Shown: positions 14,977-24,038 of the stretch, in pieces
Numbering within the stretch: the first letter of the stretch is position 1
Layout of the letters: each line of letters starts with the position of its first letter
DNA from: Fidelibacterota bacterium
GTDB taxonomy: Bacteria > Fidelibacterota > Marinisomatia > SCGC-AAA003-L08 > GCA-002704045
Reading direction: 5' to 3'
DNA: 24,919 nucleotides
NCBI GenBank assembly: GCA_002704045.1
Contig: PAFF01000062.1
Location: 10,712 to 35,630, forward strand
Notes under the pieces: generated by a model
What the model was told of the DNA's origin: nothing
Seen by the model: the letters and a program-made list of their open reading frames with translations, nothing else
The model's database searches: none
Made by a program: the position numbers and the translations under genes

Positions 14977-15612
14977 TCACACAATATCTCTAAGCTCATT
15001 AAAATCTTCTATCACTCTAAAAACAATAGGCATATCCTTAATATCTATAGAACCTGTTATTGATACCACATTTGCTCCTGCAGCTTTTGCTGAACTTATA
15101 CCATTAATAGAGTCTTCAATTATTAAAGTTTCTCTTGGATCTAAATTTAACAGATACATCATTTTTAAATATGGTTCAGGATGAGGCTTACTATTTTTAC
15201 AATCATCATTTGTGATAACATTCTTAAAATAGTTTGTAATTCCCAATATACTATCTACATAATCAAAACTGTGTTTAGGGCTGGCTGTAACTAAACCTAA
15301 TTTATATTTATATTTTATATAATTGTAAAAATCCTTAAATGAATTTTTGTAACTTAATGAAGATTTAAATTCTTTTTTGATATACTGCCTTCCTTTTTCT
15401 ATAAATATTTCTCTTTGTTCTTTAATGTTATATCTTTTCATTGAAATTTTATAAAAATTTTGTTCACTGCACCCTCTAAAAATTTTCCAATCCTCATCTG
15501 GTATGTCAATACCATATTCTTTAAATAATTTAATTTCAGCTTTTTGATATAGCCTTTCAGAATCTATAACTGTGCCATCCAAATCAAATAATATCCCTTT
15601 TATCTCTAACAT
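14977..15612 (-). CDS. HAD-superfamily hydrolase, beta-phosphoglucomutase/phosphatase-like
   Basis: A 211-aa subfamily IA haloacid-dehalogenase-type phosphatase. Motif I is ILFDLDGTVIDSE with the nucleophile and acid Asp residues. Motif II is LVTASPKHS, the motif III lysine is in KPHPEPYLKMM, and motif IV is IIEDSINGISSAKAAGA. The alpha-helical cap lies between about residues 15 and 80. Relatives include phosphoglycolate phosphatase, beta-phosphoglucomutase and sugar-phosphate phosphatases; the sequence does not decide among them. It lies 4 bases after the lipase gene and is presumably co-transcribed with it. Confidence 0.9.
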   Translation of the reverse strand: MLEIKGILFDLDGTVIDSERLYQKAEIKLFKEYGIDIPDEDWKIFRGCSEQNFYKISMKRYNIKEQREIFIEKGRQYIKKEFKSSLSYKNSFKDFYNYIKYKYKLGLVTASPKHSFDYVDSILGITNYFKNVITNDDCKNSKPHPEPYLKMMYLLNLDPRETLIIEDSINGISSAKAAGANVVSITGSIDIKDMPIVFRVIEDFNELRDIV

Positions 15613-15616
15613 AACA

Positions 15617-16744
15617 TCAATCTAAAGTATAAAGAAGTTTACAATGATTCATAAATAAAAATTTAACAACATCTAATTTTGCTTGATTTACATTATGTCC
15701 AATGATTTCATTATGGTCTAAATATACCTTTCCAATAAATTGCCATATCCCTTTTTCAGGTTCACCGTTAAAATCTTTTTTTTTTGCATTTTCTGGTCCA
15801 ATCATTGATATTGTATTTACTAATCCATCGTTTTCTTTCCAGGCTCGTGAAAAATTTTTATTATTATGCATTAAATTGGATTGAATGGAATATCTTAACT
15901 TAGGCTGAGTATTATTAGTAGTAGCAAATGTAAAATAAAAAGTTTTAGGATCAGTTTGATATAAAGTATTAAAGTGTTTTGAGCCTTCTACAGATAAATC
16001 CCAATATGAAAAATTTTTTGTATCTTTGATCGGTGATTTTTTTATTCTCTGTATATAATTAATCAAACTTTCATTTTCGATTCGGCTTAATGACCATTGA
16101 TCGAGATCAAAATCGAAATACATTTTTGGGGAGATAATATCTAGCCAAATTATAGTTGATTGAATATTAGGAAAAAAATTTTGTATAATTGGAGCAATTG
16201 TAGTTCCGTTATGTGGAGTAGAAATTGTAGTAACACTTTTTATCCAATTTTTTTGTTTTTCTTGTAACAGATAGGATTCTTCAAGTGGCAATTCATTATT
16301 TAAAATATATTCAAGCATTCGAGCAGTTTGTCCACCTTGACTATGTCCAATTATATGAACAGGATTTTGTTCATTCCATTCAGGATATAAACCATCGAAG
16401 TTTTTTTTATTGGGTTTTTGTATTATATTATATTTTTCAGAATGGCCTTTACCGTAATCAACTTGACCTCCTTTAATTTGATAATAAGCCTCTATAGCTC
16501 GATCCCAATTTGATGAAACTGGACCTACTGATAAAGTATAGACTTCATATCCATTTTCTATTAAGTGTTCTTCTAAATCAAATTTTCCTCCCCAATAAAA
16601 AAAGTCATCCAATTCATTCTTTCCCCAACCCATAAATCCATGTAATAAAAAAATTGGATGTTTATTGTCTGAAAATATTAAACCAAGAAACAAAACAAAA
16701 ACAAAATTTGGTTTAAAATTATTTAAGATTTTGTATAGCTTCAA
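15617..16744 (-). CDS. Secreted triacylglycerol lipase, staphylococcal/Geobacillus type
   Basis: A 375-aa alpha/beta hydrolase resembling the large Gram-positive lipases (family I.5/I.6). The start of the fold reads PIFLLHGFMGWGKNELDDFF, followed by VGPVSSNWDRAIEAYYQIKG and VDYGKGH. Family members share these motifs. The catalytic triad is probably Ser135 (GHSQGGQT), Asp306 (NDGLVNTISM) and His344 (LDHNEIIG). The N-terminus (about 25 residues, hydrophobic core FVFVLFLGLIFS) looks like a signal peptide, so the enzyme is probably exported and hydrolyses lipid esters. The start lies 26 bases inside the M48 peptidase gene, which suggests coupling. Confidence 0.9.
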   Translation of the reverse strand: MKLYKILNNFKPNFVFVLFLGLIFSDNKHPIFLLHGFMGWGKNELDDFFYWGGKFDLEEHLIENGYEVYTLSVGPVSSNWDRAIEAYYQIKGGQVDYGKGHSEKYNIIQKPNKKNFDGLYPEWNEQNPVHIIGHSQGGQTARMLEYILNNELPLEESYLLQEKQKNWIKSVTTISTPHNGTTIAPIIQNFFPNIQSTIIWLDIISPKMYFDFDLDQWSLSRIENESLINYIQRIKKSPIKDTKNFSYWDLSVEGSKHFNTLYQTDPKTFYFTFATTNNTQPKLRYSIQSNLMHNNKNFSRAWKENDGLVNTISMIGPENAKKKDFNGEPEKGIWQFIGKVYLDHNEIIGHNVNQAKLDVVKFLFMNHCKLLYTLD

Positions 16745-17957
16745 TACGTTTTAATATAGGAGGATGACTATAGTTTAAAAAGACGTAAAATGGATGGGGG
16801 GTCAAGTTACTCAAATTTGACACAGATAAGTTTTTCAGTGCTAAAATAAGATTTTTTTTATCATCTATTGTTTCAACCGAATATTTATCTGCATCATATT
16901 CATTTTTTCTTGAATAAGCATTTAATATTATACTTAAAACCATATTTATGGGAGAATATAAAATAGAAAAAAATACAATTCCTGCATAATTGGATATGTA
17001 GTCCATTTGAAATGCATCAAAAAGTAATTTATTCTTTATAAAAAAATCTAGTAAGTAAAACATGGTACCAATAGAAAAGATGGAAATTATAGTATTGGTT
17101 ATAATATGTTTTTTCTTGAAATGACCTACCTCATGTGCAATGATAGCAATTATTTCATCATCTGAGTGATTTTTTAATAATGTATCAAACAAAACAATCC
17201 TTTTATTAGAACCAAATCCAGTAAAATATGCATTTGAATGTGAAGATCGCTTAGAACCATCAACAATATAAATTTCTTGTAACGGAAATTTAACCTTTTG
17301 TGAATAATATTGTATTTTTTCTTTTAATGTTCCGTTTTCTAATTTTTGAAATTTATTGAAAAATGGAGCAATTACATTAATATAAATAATTGGCATAAGA
17401 ACAATTATTATCGATAAAAAAATCCAACAAAAAAACCAAGCATATGTTTCGAGATATTCATATGATGTAAGCAATAAAAAAATTATTATTGATACAATAA
17501 TTAGTGATAAAATTATTTGTTTTATAGTGTCTAAAATAAATAAAGATTTAGAAGATTTATTAAAACCATATTTTTGTTCAATGTAAAATATTGAATAATA
17601 TGATTTGGGAAGTGACAAAATTGTATTAAATAAAATTATAATAACAAAATATAGCACTCCAAGCAATATATCATTTTTTATATTAAAATTTCTTAAAAAT
17701 AGATCTAAATAATTAAATCCTCCCAATGAAATTATTGACAACATTATTAATAAATTTGTTGTTGATGTATAAATTGAAAACTTTATATTTTCTTTTGTGT
17801 ATTCTTGCGATGAGGCATATTTTTTTTGACTGTAAAAATTATTAAACTCTTTAGGTAAGTTAGCTTTTAAATACTTTAAATTATAATATTTTGAAAAAAT
17901 TTCTAGAACATATTCAAAAATCAAAAAAGTTGTAATTATTAATAAAAAATAATTCAT
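16719..17957 (-). CDS. M48 zinc metalloprotease, Ste24/CAAX-protease type
   Basis: A 412-aa integral-membrane peptidase. The zinc motif HEVGHFKKKH supplies two histidines and the catalytic Glu, and the third ligand is the Glu in SRKNEYDADKYSVE. Several hydrophobic segments precede the catalytic region (N-terminus, and about residues 65-85, 95-115, 145-165 and 170-195) and two follow it, matching the multi-pass Ste24 layout and not the shorter HtpX. The FTGFGSNKRIVLFDTLL segment before the HExxH is typical of the family. In bacteria such proteins are thought to take part in membrane protein quality control. It lies between the M24 peptidase (19-base gap) and the lipase (overlap). Confidence 0.92.
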   Translation of the reverse strand: MNYFLLIITTFLIFEYVLEIFSKYYNLKYLKANLPKEFNNFYSQKKYASSQEYTKENIKFSIYTSTTNLLIMLSIISLGGFNYLDLFLRNFNIKNDILLGVLYFVIIILFNTILSLPKSYYSIFYIEQKYGFNKSSKSLFILDTIKQIILSLIIVSIIIFLLLTSYEYLETYAWFFCWIFLSIIIVLMPIIYINVIAPFFNKFQKLENGTLKEKIQYYSQKVKFPLQEIYIVDGSKRSSHSNAYFTGFGSNKRIVLFDTLLKNHSDDEIIAIIAHEVGHFKKKHIITNTIISIFSIGTMFYLLDFFIKNKLLFDAFQMDYISNYAGIVFFSILYSPINMVLSIILNAYSRKNEYDADKYSVETIDDKKNLILALKNLSVSNLSNLTPHPFYVFLNYSHPPILKRIEAIQNLK

Positions 17958-17976
17958 TAAAGTTTGTATAGTGCAA

Positions 17977-19056
17977 TTAATTTAAAATTAACATTTCTTT
18001 AGTTGATTGATTTAATGGCAAACAATCTTTTTCTCTGATTAAGCAGTCGTCTTCTATTCTTACACCACCCCAAGATGGTATATAAATTCCTGGTTCAATC
18101 GTTACAACATAATTTTTTAATAATGGCTTTTTATTATGAATACTTAATCTTGGATAAGTATGAACTTCTAATCCTATACCGTGACCAGTGGAATGACAAA
18201 ATTCTTTTCCATATCCTGCCTTAGTAATAATATCACGACAAGCCAAGTCAACTTGCTCACCAGTCACTCCTTCTTTTGCAACTCTTATACCATTTAATTG
18301 TGATTTTAATACTATATCATAAATTTCATGATGTTTTGATGTTGCTTCACCTATAACAATAGTTCTGGTCATGTCTGCATGATATCCTTGGTACAGGGCA
18401 CCAAAATCCATAACAACAAAATCACCTTTTTCAAATTTTTTTTCTGAAGGTCTAGCGTGTGGAAGCGCTCCTAAAAAACCACTAGCTATAATTGGATCGT
18501 AGCTATCTCCTTCGGCTCCATTCATTTTAAAAAGATACGATATTTTGGCTGCTATTTCTTTTTCAACTGCACCTTCTTTTAAATCTGGAATAATTTGATT
18601 AAAAACTTCATCAGTAATTTCTATAGCAGATTTCAATGATTCAATTTCACTACTATCTTTTATAGCAGCGATGTACTCAACAATTTGAGATGTCTCATGC
18701 AAGTTTACATTATTCAAAATGCTTTTTAAGCTTTGATATGAATGATACGAAGTATGTTCAGCTTCAAAGCCAATTCTAATATCATTAGATAAAATATTGT
18801 TTTTTTTTATAGTCTGCTCATATCCATTTTCAATCATATGAATTTGGCAGTTTTTAATTTGATCTTTTGATTGTTCATCGTACCTAGTGTCTGAAAAAAA
18901 ATGTTGACTTTTTTCTAGTATTAATACAGAACCTGCAGAGCCTGTAAAACCCGTTAAATATCTTACATTTGTTAAATTTGTAACATACAAGCCATCTAAA
19001 TTTTGTTCAGCTATTTTATTTTTAACTAAATTAACCCTTTTTTCATATATGTTCAT
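17977..19056 (-). CDS. M24 metallopeptidase (Xaa-Pro aminopeptidase/dipeptidase)
   Basis: A 359-aa dinuclear-metal peptidase that cleaves X-Pro bonds, cytosolic. An N-terminal creatinase-like domain (about 1-130, with LTNVRYLTGFTGSAG) precedes the pita-bread catalytic domain. The five metal ligands are visible: two Asp in VVMDFGALYQGYHADMTRT, His in STGHGIGLEVH, Glu in VTIEPGIY, and Glu in VRIEDDCLI. The size fits the short PepQ/PepP-like enzymes common in Gram-positive and Bacteroidetes-type genomes. It starts 2 bases after the TPR gene. Aminopeptidase versus dipeptidase activity cannot be separated by reading. Confidence 0.92.
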   Translation of the reverse strand: MNIYEKRVNLVKNKIAEQNLDGLYVTNLTNVRYLTGFTGSAGSVLILEKSQHFFSDTRYDEQSKDQIKNCQIHMIENGYEQTIKKNNILSNDIRIGFEAEHTSYHSYQSLKSILNNVNLHETSQIVEYIAAIKDSSEIESLKSAIEITDEVFNQIIPDLKEGAVEKEIAAKISYLFKMNGAEGDSYDPIIASGFLGALPHARPSEKKFEKGDFVVMDFGALYQGYHADMTRTIVIGEATSKHHEIYDIVLKSQLNGIRVAKEGVTGEQVDLACRDIITKAGYGKEFCHSTGHGIGLEVHTYPRLSIHNKKPLLKNYVVTIEPGIYIPSWGGVRIEDDCLIREKDCLPLNQSTKEMLILN

Positions 19057-19058
19057 GT

Positions 19059-19772
19059 TTATTGCATCTTTCCAATTAATTCTATCAAAATATCAATTTC
19101 TTGTTGAATTTTTTTATTTTTCGTATCTTTAGCCTTTAAAATATTTAATACTTTTAAAGCTTCTTCGTAATATCCTTGAGACTTATAAATATTAAATAAA
19201 GTCATAGATGCTAGTGCATCATTTACTTTTATATTTTCTTTTTTTATTGCTTTTTTTTCAACTTTTTCTCGAATTTCTGTTATTGAGTTTTTTGTTTTTT
19301 TATTTATTTCTTTGTTTTTTTCGTTTACAATCTTCTTTTGAGTTTTACTTTTAATTTTTTTTTTATAATTATCTTCTAACCATTTTTTACATTCTATATT
19401 TTTTTGATCTAATTCAACAATTTTATCCACATTTTTTTTAATAATGGTTTTATTTCTATTTAATTCAATTTGTACTGAGAGCAATAAATTCATAGAATTT
19501 ATATTAAGATCATCAAGAGAAATTGATTTTAAAAGCAATTCTTCAGCTTTTTTCAATTCTTCTTTTATTAATGATATTTTAGCTAATATGTAATATCCAA
19601 CAGTGGACTCAGGATTATATTTTATACCAATCTGACAAACTTTTTGTGATCTTATATAATCCCCTTTTTCATAATAAAGATCTGCAAGAATAGGAAACAA
19701 AGGACTTTTTAAATTATTAGAAAAATATTTTTCCATATCTTTAATATCATTTATTTTGATATCATTGGTCAT
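19059..19772 (-). CDS. TPR-repeat protein with a lysine-rich linker
   Basis: A 237-aa protein with no signal peptide. Helical repeats of TPR type cover about residues 18-120 (FPILADLYYEKGDYIRSQKV, GYYILAKISLIKEELKKAEE). A strongly charged linker rich in Lys and Glu follows (about 125-180). It ends with one more repeat, TLFNIYKSQGYYEEALKVL. This suggests a protein-protein scaffold; no enzyme motif is visible and the partner is unknown. The linker contains a run of ten A (19363-19354) that keeps the frame. The start overlaps the B12-domain gene by 11 bases. Confidence 0.85.
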   Translation of the reverse strand: MTNDIKINDIKDMEKYFSNNLKSPLFPILADLYYEKGDYIRSQKVCQIGIKYNPESTVGYYILAKISLIKEELKKAEELLLKSISLDDLNINSMNLLLSVQIELNRNKTIIKKNVDKIVELDQKNIECKKWLEDNYKKKIKSKTQKKIVNEKNKEINKKTKNSITEIREKVEKKAIKKENIKVNDALASMTLFNIYKSQGYYEEALKVLNILKAKDTKNKKIQQEIDILIELIGKMQ

Positions 19773-20163
19773 AATTATTTTTAACCCAATTTGTTATATA
19801 TTCTATTGTTTCTTGAATCGGAGTTCCTGGACCGAATAATTTACCAATACCTATATTATTAAGTTTTTCCATATCTGTTTTTGAAATTATTCCTCCCCCA
19901 GTTAATAGTATATTTTGCATCTTATTTTTCTTAATTAAATCTAAAACTTTAGGAAAAACAGTCATATGTGTATTATTTAAAGTAGACAACGCAATCACAT
20001 TAGCATCTTCTTGTAATGCCGCAGTAACAATCATTTCAGGTGTTTGTCTTAAACCTAAATATATGACTTCCATTCCTGCATCTCTAAATGCACGTGCCAG
20101 TACTTTGATACCTCTGTCATGTCCATCAAGACCTGGCTTTGCCATAATTACTCTAATTTTCAT
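19762..20163 (-). CDS. Stand-alone B12-binding domain, methylmalonyl-CoA mutase C-terminal type
   Basis: A 133-aa cobalamin-binding protein. The B12 signature is present: LDGHDRG (residues 13-19, the DxHxxG motif with the lower-ligand His), ALSTLNNTH, and LLTGGGII, followed by IGKLFGPGTP. Such small subunits pair with a separate catalytic chain in methylmalonyl-CoA or related acyl-CoA mutases, giving adenosylcobalamin-dependent carbon-skeleton rearrangement. The large chain is not in this window. The start overlaps the dtd stop by 4 bases (ATGA). A role as a B12 carrier or sensor is possible but less likely, given the family resemblance. Confidence 0.92.
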   Translation of the reverse strand: MKIRVIMAKPGLDGHDRGIKVLARAFRDAGMEVIYLGLRQTPEMIVTAALQEDANVIALSTLNNTHMTVFPKVLDLIKKNKMQNILLTGGGIISKTDMEKLNNIGIGKLFGPGTPIQETIEYITNWVKNNYDQ

Positions 20164-20609
20164 AATTTATCTTTACTATTAATTATTATTGTTACTGGTC
20201 CATTATTATTAATTTTTACTTCCATACTTTCTCCAAATTTACCTGTTTTTACATCTAAATGTAAATCTTGAATTTTTTTTATAAAATCTAAGTATAACTT
20301 TTCTGCTTTTTGAGGAGACGCAGCATTAAAATAACTGGGTCTTTTACCTTTGCTAATATCAGCACATAATGTAAATTGACTAACAATTAAAATCTGTCCT
20401 TTTACATCTTGAACAGATAAATTCATTTTATCTTTTTGATCCGAAAAAATACGTAAACCTACAGTCTTTTTTACAACGTGGTCTAGGTCTTCATTTCTAT
20501 CACTTTTTTCTATTCCTAAAAAAATAAGAAGTCCTTTATTAATCTTTGAGTAACTTTTATCTTTTATTTTAACTTCAGCATTATTCACTCTTTGAATTAA
20601 ACATATCAT
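20160..20609 (-). CDS. dtd: D-aminoacyl-tRNA deacylase
   Basis: Removes D-amino acids (and glycine from tRNA-Ala) wrongly attached to tRNA. At 149 aa it has the normal size. It shows MICLIQRVNNAEVKI at the N-terminus, the active-site SQFTLCAD, and the cross-subunit NNGPVT with the Gly-cisPro pair that gives chiral selectivity. KRPSYFNAASP and FGESMEVKI are also typical. It acts as a homodimer in the cytosol. It follows dnaE by 3 bases and overlaps the B12 gene, so it is in the same transcription unit. Confidence 0.96.
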   Translation of the reverse strand: MICLIQRVNNAEVKIKDKSYSKINKGLLIFLGIEKSDRNEDLDHVVKKTVGLRIFSDQKDKMNLSVQDVKGQILIVSQFTLCADISKGKRPSYFNAASPQKAEKLYLDFIKKIQDLHLDVKTGKFGESMEVKINNNGPVTIIINSKDKL

Positions 20610-20612
20610 ATA

Positions 20613-23600
20613 TTAATTAATCCAAACATTATTTTTTCCAAGAACATTTCTTAAATCCTTAATAAAATTCTTATTGTTTGAAACAAAGTAATTTCTTGAA
20701 ACTATTTTCTGTGATTGACTATCTCCATATTTAAAATGAAGAATTAACTTATATTTGCCTTTATTTTTTTTAACTATGTCTAAAATATCGTTTAATGATT
20801 GTCTAGCATGGCTATCTTGAAAAACAATATTAATATTTTTTGTTAGAACTTTTCTTGCAATCTCTAATGGGTATATTGAGTTGGTTATTAACTTAATTAC
20901 ATCATTGCTCGTATTTTTTTTTGATGGCGTGCCAGAAACAAAGATTAAACTATCTTTTTCAATTAAATCTGAAAACTTATCATATTCCTTTGCAAAAACA
21001 AAAACTTCAATTTTTAGAAATTTATTAACTAATTCAATGATAGCCCATGGCTTATTTCTTTTATCATATAAAACTTTTTTTGTAACAACAATACCACCAG
21101 TTCTTATTATTTCTTTATTTTGATTTTTATTCTTTATAATTGATAATTCTTTAATATCATCATTGTAATCTGCAACAGGATCTCCAGATAAATAAAAACC
21201 CAAAATTTCTTTTTCTTTAGCTAATAAATCATTCTTTTTCCATTCTTCAATTTTTGGAATAACTGGTTCAATTATTACGCCATCTTCATTATCTGAAAAT
21301 AAACTTTCCTGATTTTGATTTTGATTATTTTTAAAATTTTGAGAAAATTTTAATGCATCCTCAATAACCCCAAACATTTGTGCCCTATTTTCATGTAAAG
21401 AATCACATGCTCCCGATATAACTAAACTTTCTAATATTTTTTTATTAATGACACCATTAGATAATGATTTGCACATTGAAAAAAATGATTGAAATCCTCG
21501 TTCAATTTTTCTTTGTTGGTAAATTAATTCGGATGCTTTATATCCAATATTTTTGATAGCTGCTAATCCATATATAATTTGTGATTTTTGATTAACGCTA
21601 AAATCTGGTTTAGATTGATTAACATTGGGTGGAATAATATCAATTTTTAAATTTTTAGCTTCTTCAATTAATGAAACTATTCTTTTTGTATCATTCATCT
21701 CAGTTGTCATTGTAGCAGCTAAAAATTCTGCAGGATAATGAGCTTTCAACCATGCGGTCCTATATGCTACAAGCGCATATGCTGTAGAATGGCTCTTGTT
21801 AAAACCATATTGTGCAAATTTTTCTACAAGATCGAAAATCTCAATTGAATGTTTTTTATCGAAGCCTTTTTTTGTTGCACCATCAACAAAATCAACCTTG
21901 ATAGCTGCCATTTCATCAATTTTTTTCTTTCCCATTGCTTTTCTCATAATATCTGCTTTTGCTAATGTAAATCCTGCAACTTCTGAAGCAATTTGCATTA
22001 CTTGCTCTTGATAAACTATTATTCCATATGTTTCTTTCAAAATTGGTTTTAAAGAATCACTCAAATATGAAATTTTTTTAACTCCCTTTTTTCTATTTAT
22101 AAATTCAGGAATATTTTCCATAGGACCAGGCCTATACAATGCATTCATAGCTATTAAATCCTCTAAGCACGATGGTTGTAAATTTTTAAGATGTTCTCGC
22201 ATTCCACCAGATTCAAATTGGAAAATTCCAACTGTTTGACCTTTAGAAAATAATTTATACGTTTTTTGGTCATTTAATTCAAGATTTTCTATATCAATTT
22301 TTATATTATGATTTTTTAAAATCATTTTTACTGTTTTATCAATAACTGTTAAAGTTCTCAGACCTAAAAAATCCATTTTTAGCAACCCAAGATCTTCTAA
22401 ACCATTCATATCTACCTGACTAGTTACATCTCCTGTAGATGCTGATTTGTATAGCGGTATATATTTTGTCAAATCTCCTGGTGCTATTACAACTCCAGCC
22501 GCATGAACAGATGCATGTCGATTTAAACCTTCTAAAATTCTAGAGTACTCAATTAAGTTTTCATGTGTTTGATCTATATTTTTTATTTCTGAAAATTCTT
22601 TATTTTTTTTAAATGCTTTGTCTAAAGTTATTTTTAAATCATCTGGGATTAACTTCGCAATTCTATCAACTTGATCATAAGGCATATCAAGCACTCTACC
22701 AACATCCCTTAGTACAGATTTGGCTTTCATTCTACCAAAAGTTATAATTTGTGAAACAGATTCATTTCCATATCTTGTTTTAATATAATCTATTACACTT
22801 TGCCTGCCTTCAATGCAAAAATCTATATCAATATCAGGCATTGATATTCGATCGGGATTTAAAAATCTTTCAAATAGCAAGTTATACCTTAGTGGATCTA
22901 TATCAGTTATTCCTGTAACATATGATACAATAGATCCTACAGCTGAACCTCTTCCAGGACCTACTGGAATATCATTAGATTTTGCATAATCTATAAAATC
23001 CATGACAATCAAAAAATAACCCGCAAATCCCATCTTTTTTATCACATTTAATTCAAAATTCAATCTATTTATTGCCTTGATATCTGCATTATCATATTTT
23101 AACTTGATATTTTTTTCACATATGATTCTTAAATACTTATCTGGGTCATCGGTATTGTATTCTTTTGGAATTGGGAATCTTGGCAAATGCAATTTTCCCA
23201 TAGGAATTTTGAAATCGCACATATCTGCTATTTTACGTGTGTTTTCAATTGCACCACGAAATGAGCTAAATTTTTGATGCATTTCATCTTGAGATTTTAT
23301 GTAAAATTGTTCAGGCTCATAACTTAATCTATTAGTATCATCTCTTTTTTTTTGAGTACCCAAACAAAATAATATATCGTGAGCTTCCCAATGCTCGCAT
23401 CTTGCATAATGACAATCATTAGTTGCCACCATAGGTAAATTCAATTCGGATGATAACTTTTTAATAATTGGGTGAGTAGCTTTTTCTTCACTTATATTAT
23501 GATCTTGAACTTCTAAGAAGAACCTACCGGGAAAAATTTCTGAGTGTTCTATTGCTGCTTTTTTTGCATTTTCATATTCTCCCAAATAAGCATACTCATT

Positions 23601-24038
23601 AATTTCACCTTTCAAACAGCCTGAAGTTGCAATCAAACCTTGATTATATTTTTTTAATAATTCTTTATCTACTCTTGGTTTGTAATAAAATCCATTTAAA
23701 TAACCAATAGAAACCAACTTCATTAAATTTCTATAACCTAATTCGTTTTGAACCAATAAAACTAAGTGGTGGTATCCTAAACCTTTACCTGGAATTCTCT
23801 CTTTTTTTTTATGAGAATCAATAGCAACATATAATTCACATCCAATAATGGGCTTAATACCTTTTTTTATTGCATGTTTATAGAAAGGAATCATTGAAAA
23901 TAAATTTCCATGTTCGGTGATTGCTATTGTATCCATTTTTAACTCTTCAACTCTGTCGCAAAGCATTTCTACAGATTGAGCTGCATCAAGGAGAGAGTAA
24001 TCTGTGTGATTATGTAAATGTACAAACTCAGATGACAT
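20613..24038 (-). CDS. dnaE: DNA polymerase III alpha subunit
   Basis: Replicative DNA polymerase, catalytic chain; 1141 aa against 1160 in E. coli. The N-terminal PHP domain starts FVHLHNHTDYSLLDAA, with TEHGNLFSMIP. The polymerase core includes GRGSAVGSIVSYVTGITDID and PDIDIDF (401-407), whose Asp402 and Asp404 match the catalytic pair in E. coli. The third Asp is in LKMDFLGLRTL. YRPGPMENIPEF, QEQVMQIA and GFNKSHSTAYALVAY are further family blocks. A helix-hairpin-helix region and an OB-fold follow near the C-terminus (IRTGGIVVTKKVLYD). The ATG overlaps the prenyltransferase stop by one base. Intact and secure. Confidence 0.98.
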   Translation of the reverse strand: MSSEFVHLHNHTDYSLLDAAQSVEMLCDRVEELKMDTIAITEHGNLFSMIPFYKHAIKKGIKPIIGCELYVAIDSHKKKERIPGKGLGYHHLVLLVQNELGYRNLMKLVSIGYLNGFYYKPRVDKELLKKYNQGLIATSGCLKGEINEYAYLGEYENAKKAAIEHSEIFPGRFFLEVQDHNISEEKATHPIIKKLSSELNLPMVATNDCHYARCEHWEAHDILFCLGTQKKRDDTNRLSYEPEQFYIKSQDEMHQKFSSFRGAIENTRKIADMCDFKIPMGKLHLPRFPIPKEYNTDDPDKYLRIICEKNIKLKYDNADIKAINRLNFELNVIKKMGFAGYFLIVMDFIDYAKSNDIPVGPGRGSAVGSIVSYVTGITDIDPLRYNLLFERFLNPDRISMPDIDIDFCIEGRQSVIDYIKTRYGNESVSQIITFGRMKAKSVLRDVGRVLDMPYDQVDRIAKLIPDDLKITLDKAFKKNKEFSEIKNIDQTHENLIEYSRILEGLNRHASVHAAGVVIAPGDLTKYIPLYKSASTGDVTSQVDMNGLEDLGLLKMDFLGLRTLTVIDKTVKMILKNHNIKIDIENLELNDQKTYKLFSKGQTVGIFQFESGGMREHLKNLQPSCLEDLIAMNALYRPGPMENIPEFINRKKGVKKISYLSDSLKPILKETYGIIVYQEQVMQIASEVAGFTLAKADIMRKAMGKKKIDEMAAIKVDFVDGATKKGFDKKHSIEIFDLVEKFAQYGFNKSHSTAYALVAYRTAWLKAHYPAEFLAATMTTEMNDTKRIVSLIEEAKNLKIDIIPPNVNQSKPDFSVNQKSQIIYGLAAIKNIGYKASELIYQQRKIERGFQSFFSMCKSLSNGVINKKILESLVISGACDSLHENRAQMFGVIEDALKFSQNFKNNQNQNQESLFSDNEDGVIIEPVIPKIEEWKKNDLLAKEKEILGFYLSGDPVADYNDDIKELSIIKNKNQNKEIIRTGGIVVTKKVLYDKRNKPWAIIELVNKFLKIEVFVFAKEYDKFSDLIEKDSLIFVSGTPSKKNTSNDVIKLITNSIYPLEIARKVLTKNINIVFQDSHARQSLNDILDIVKKNKGKYKLILHFKYGDSQSQKIVSRNYFVSNNKNFIKDLRNVLGKNNVWIN

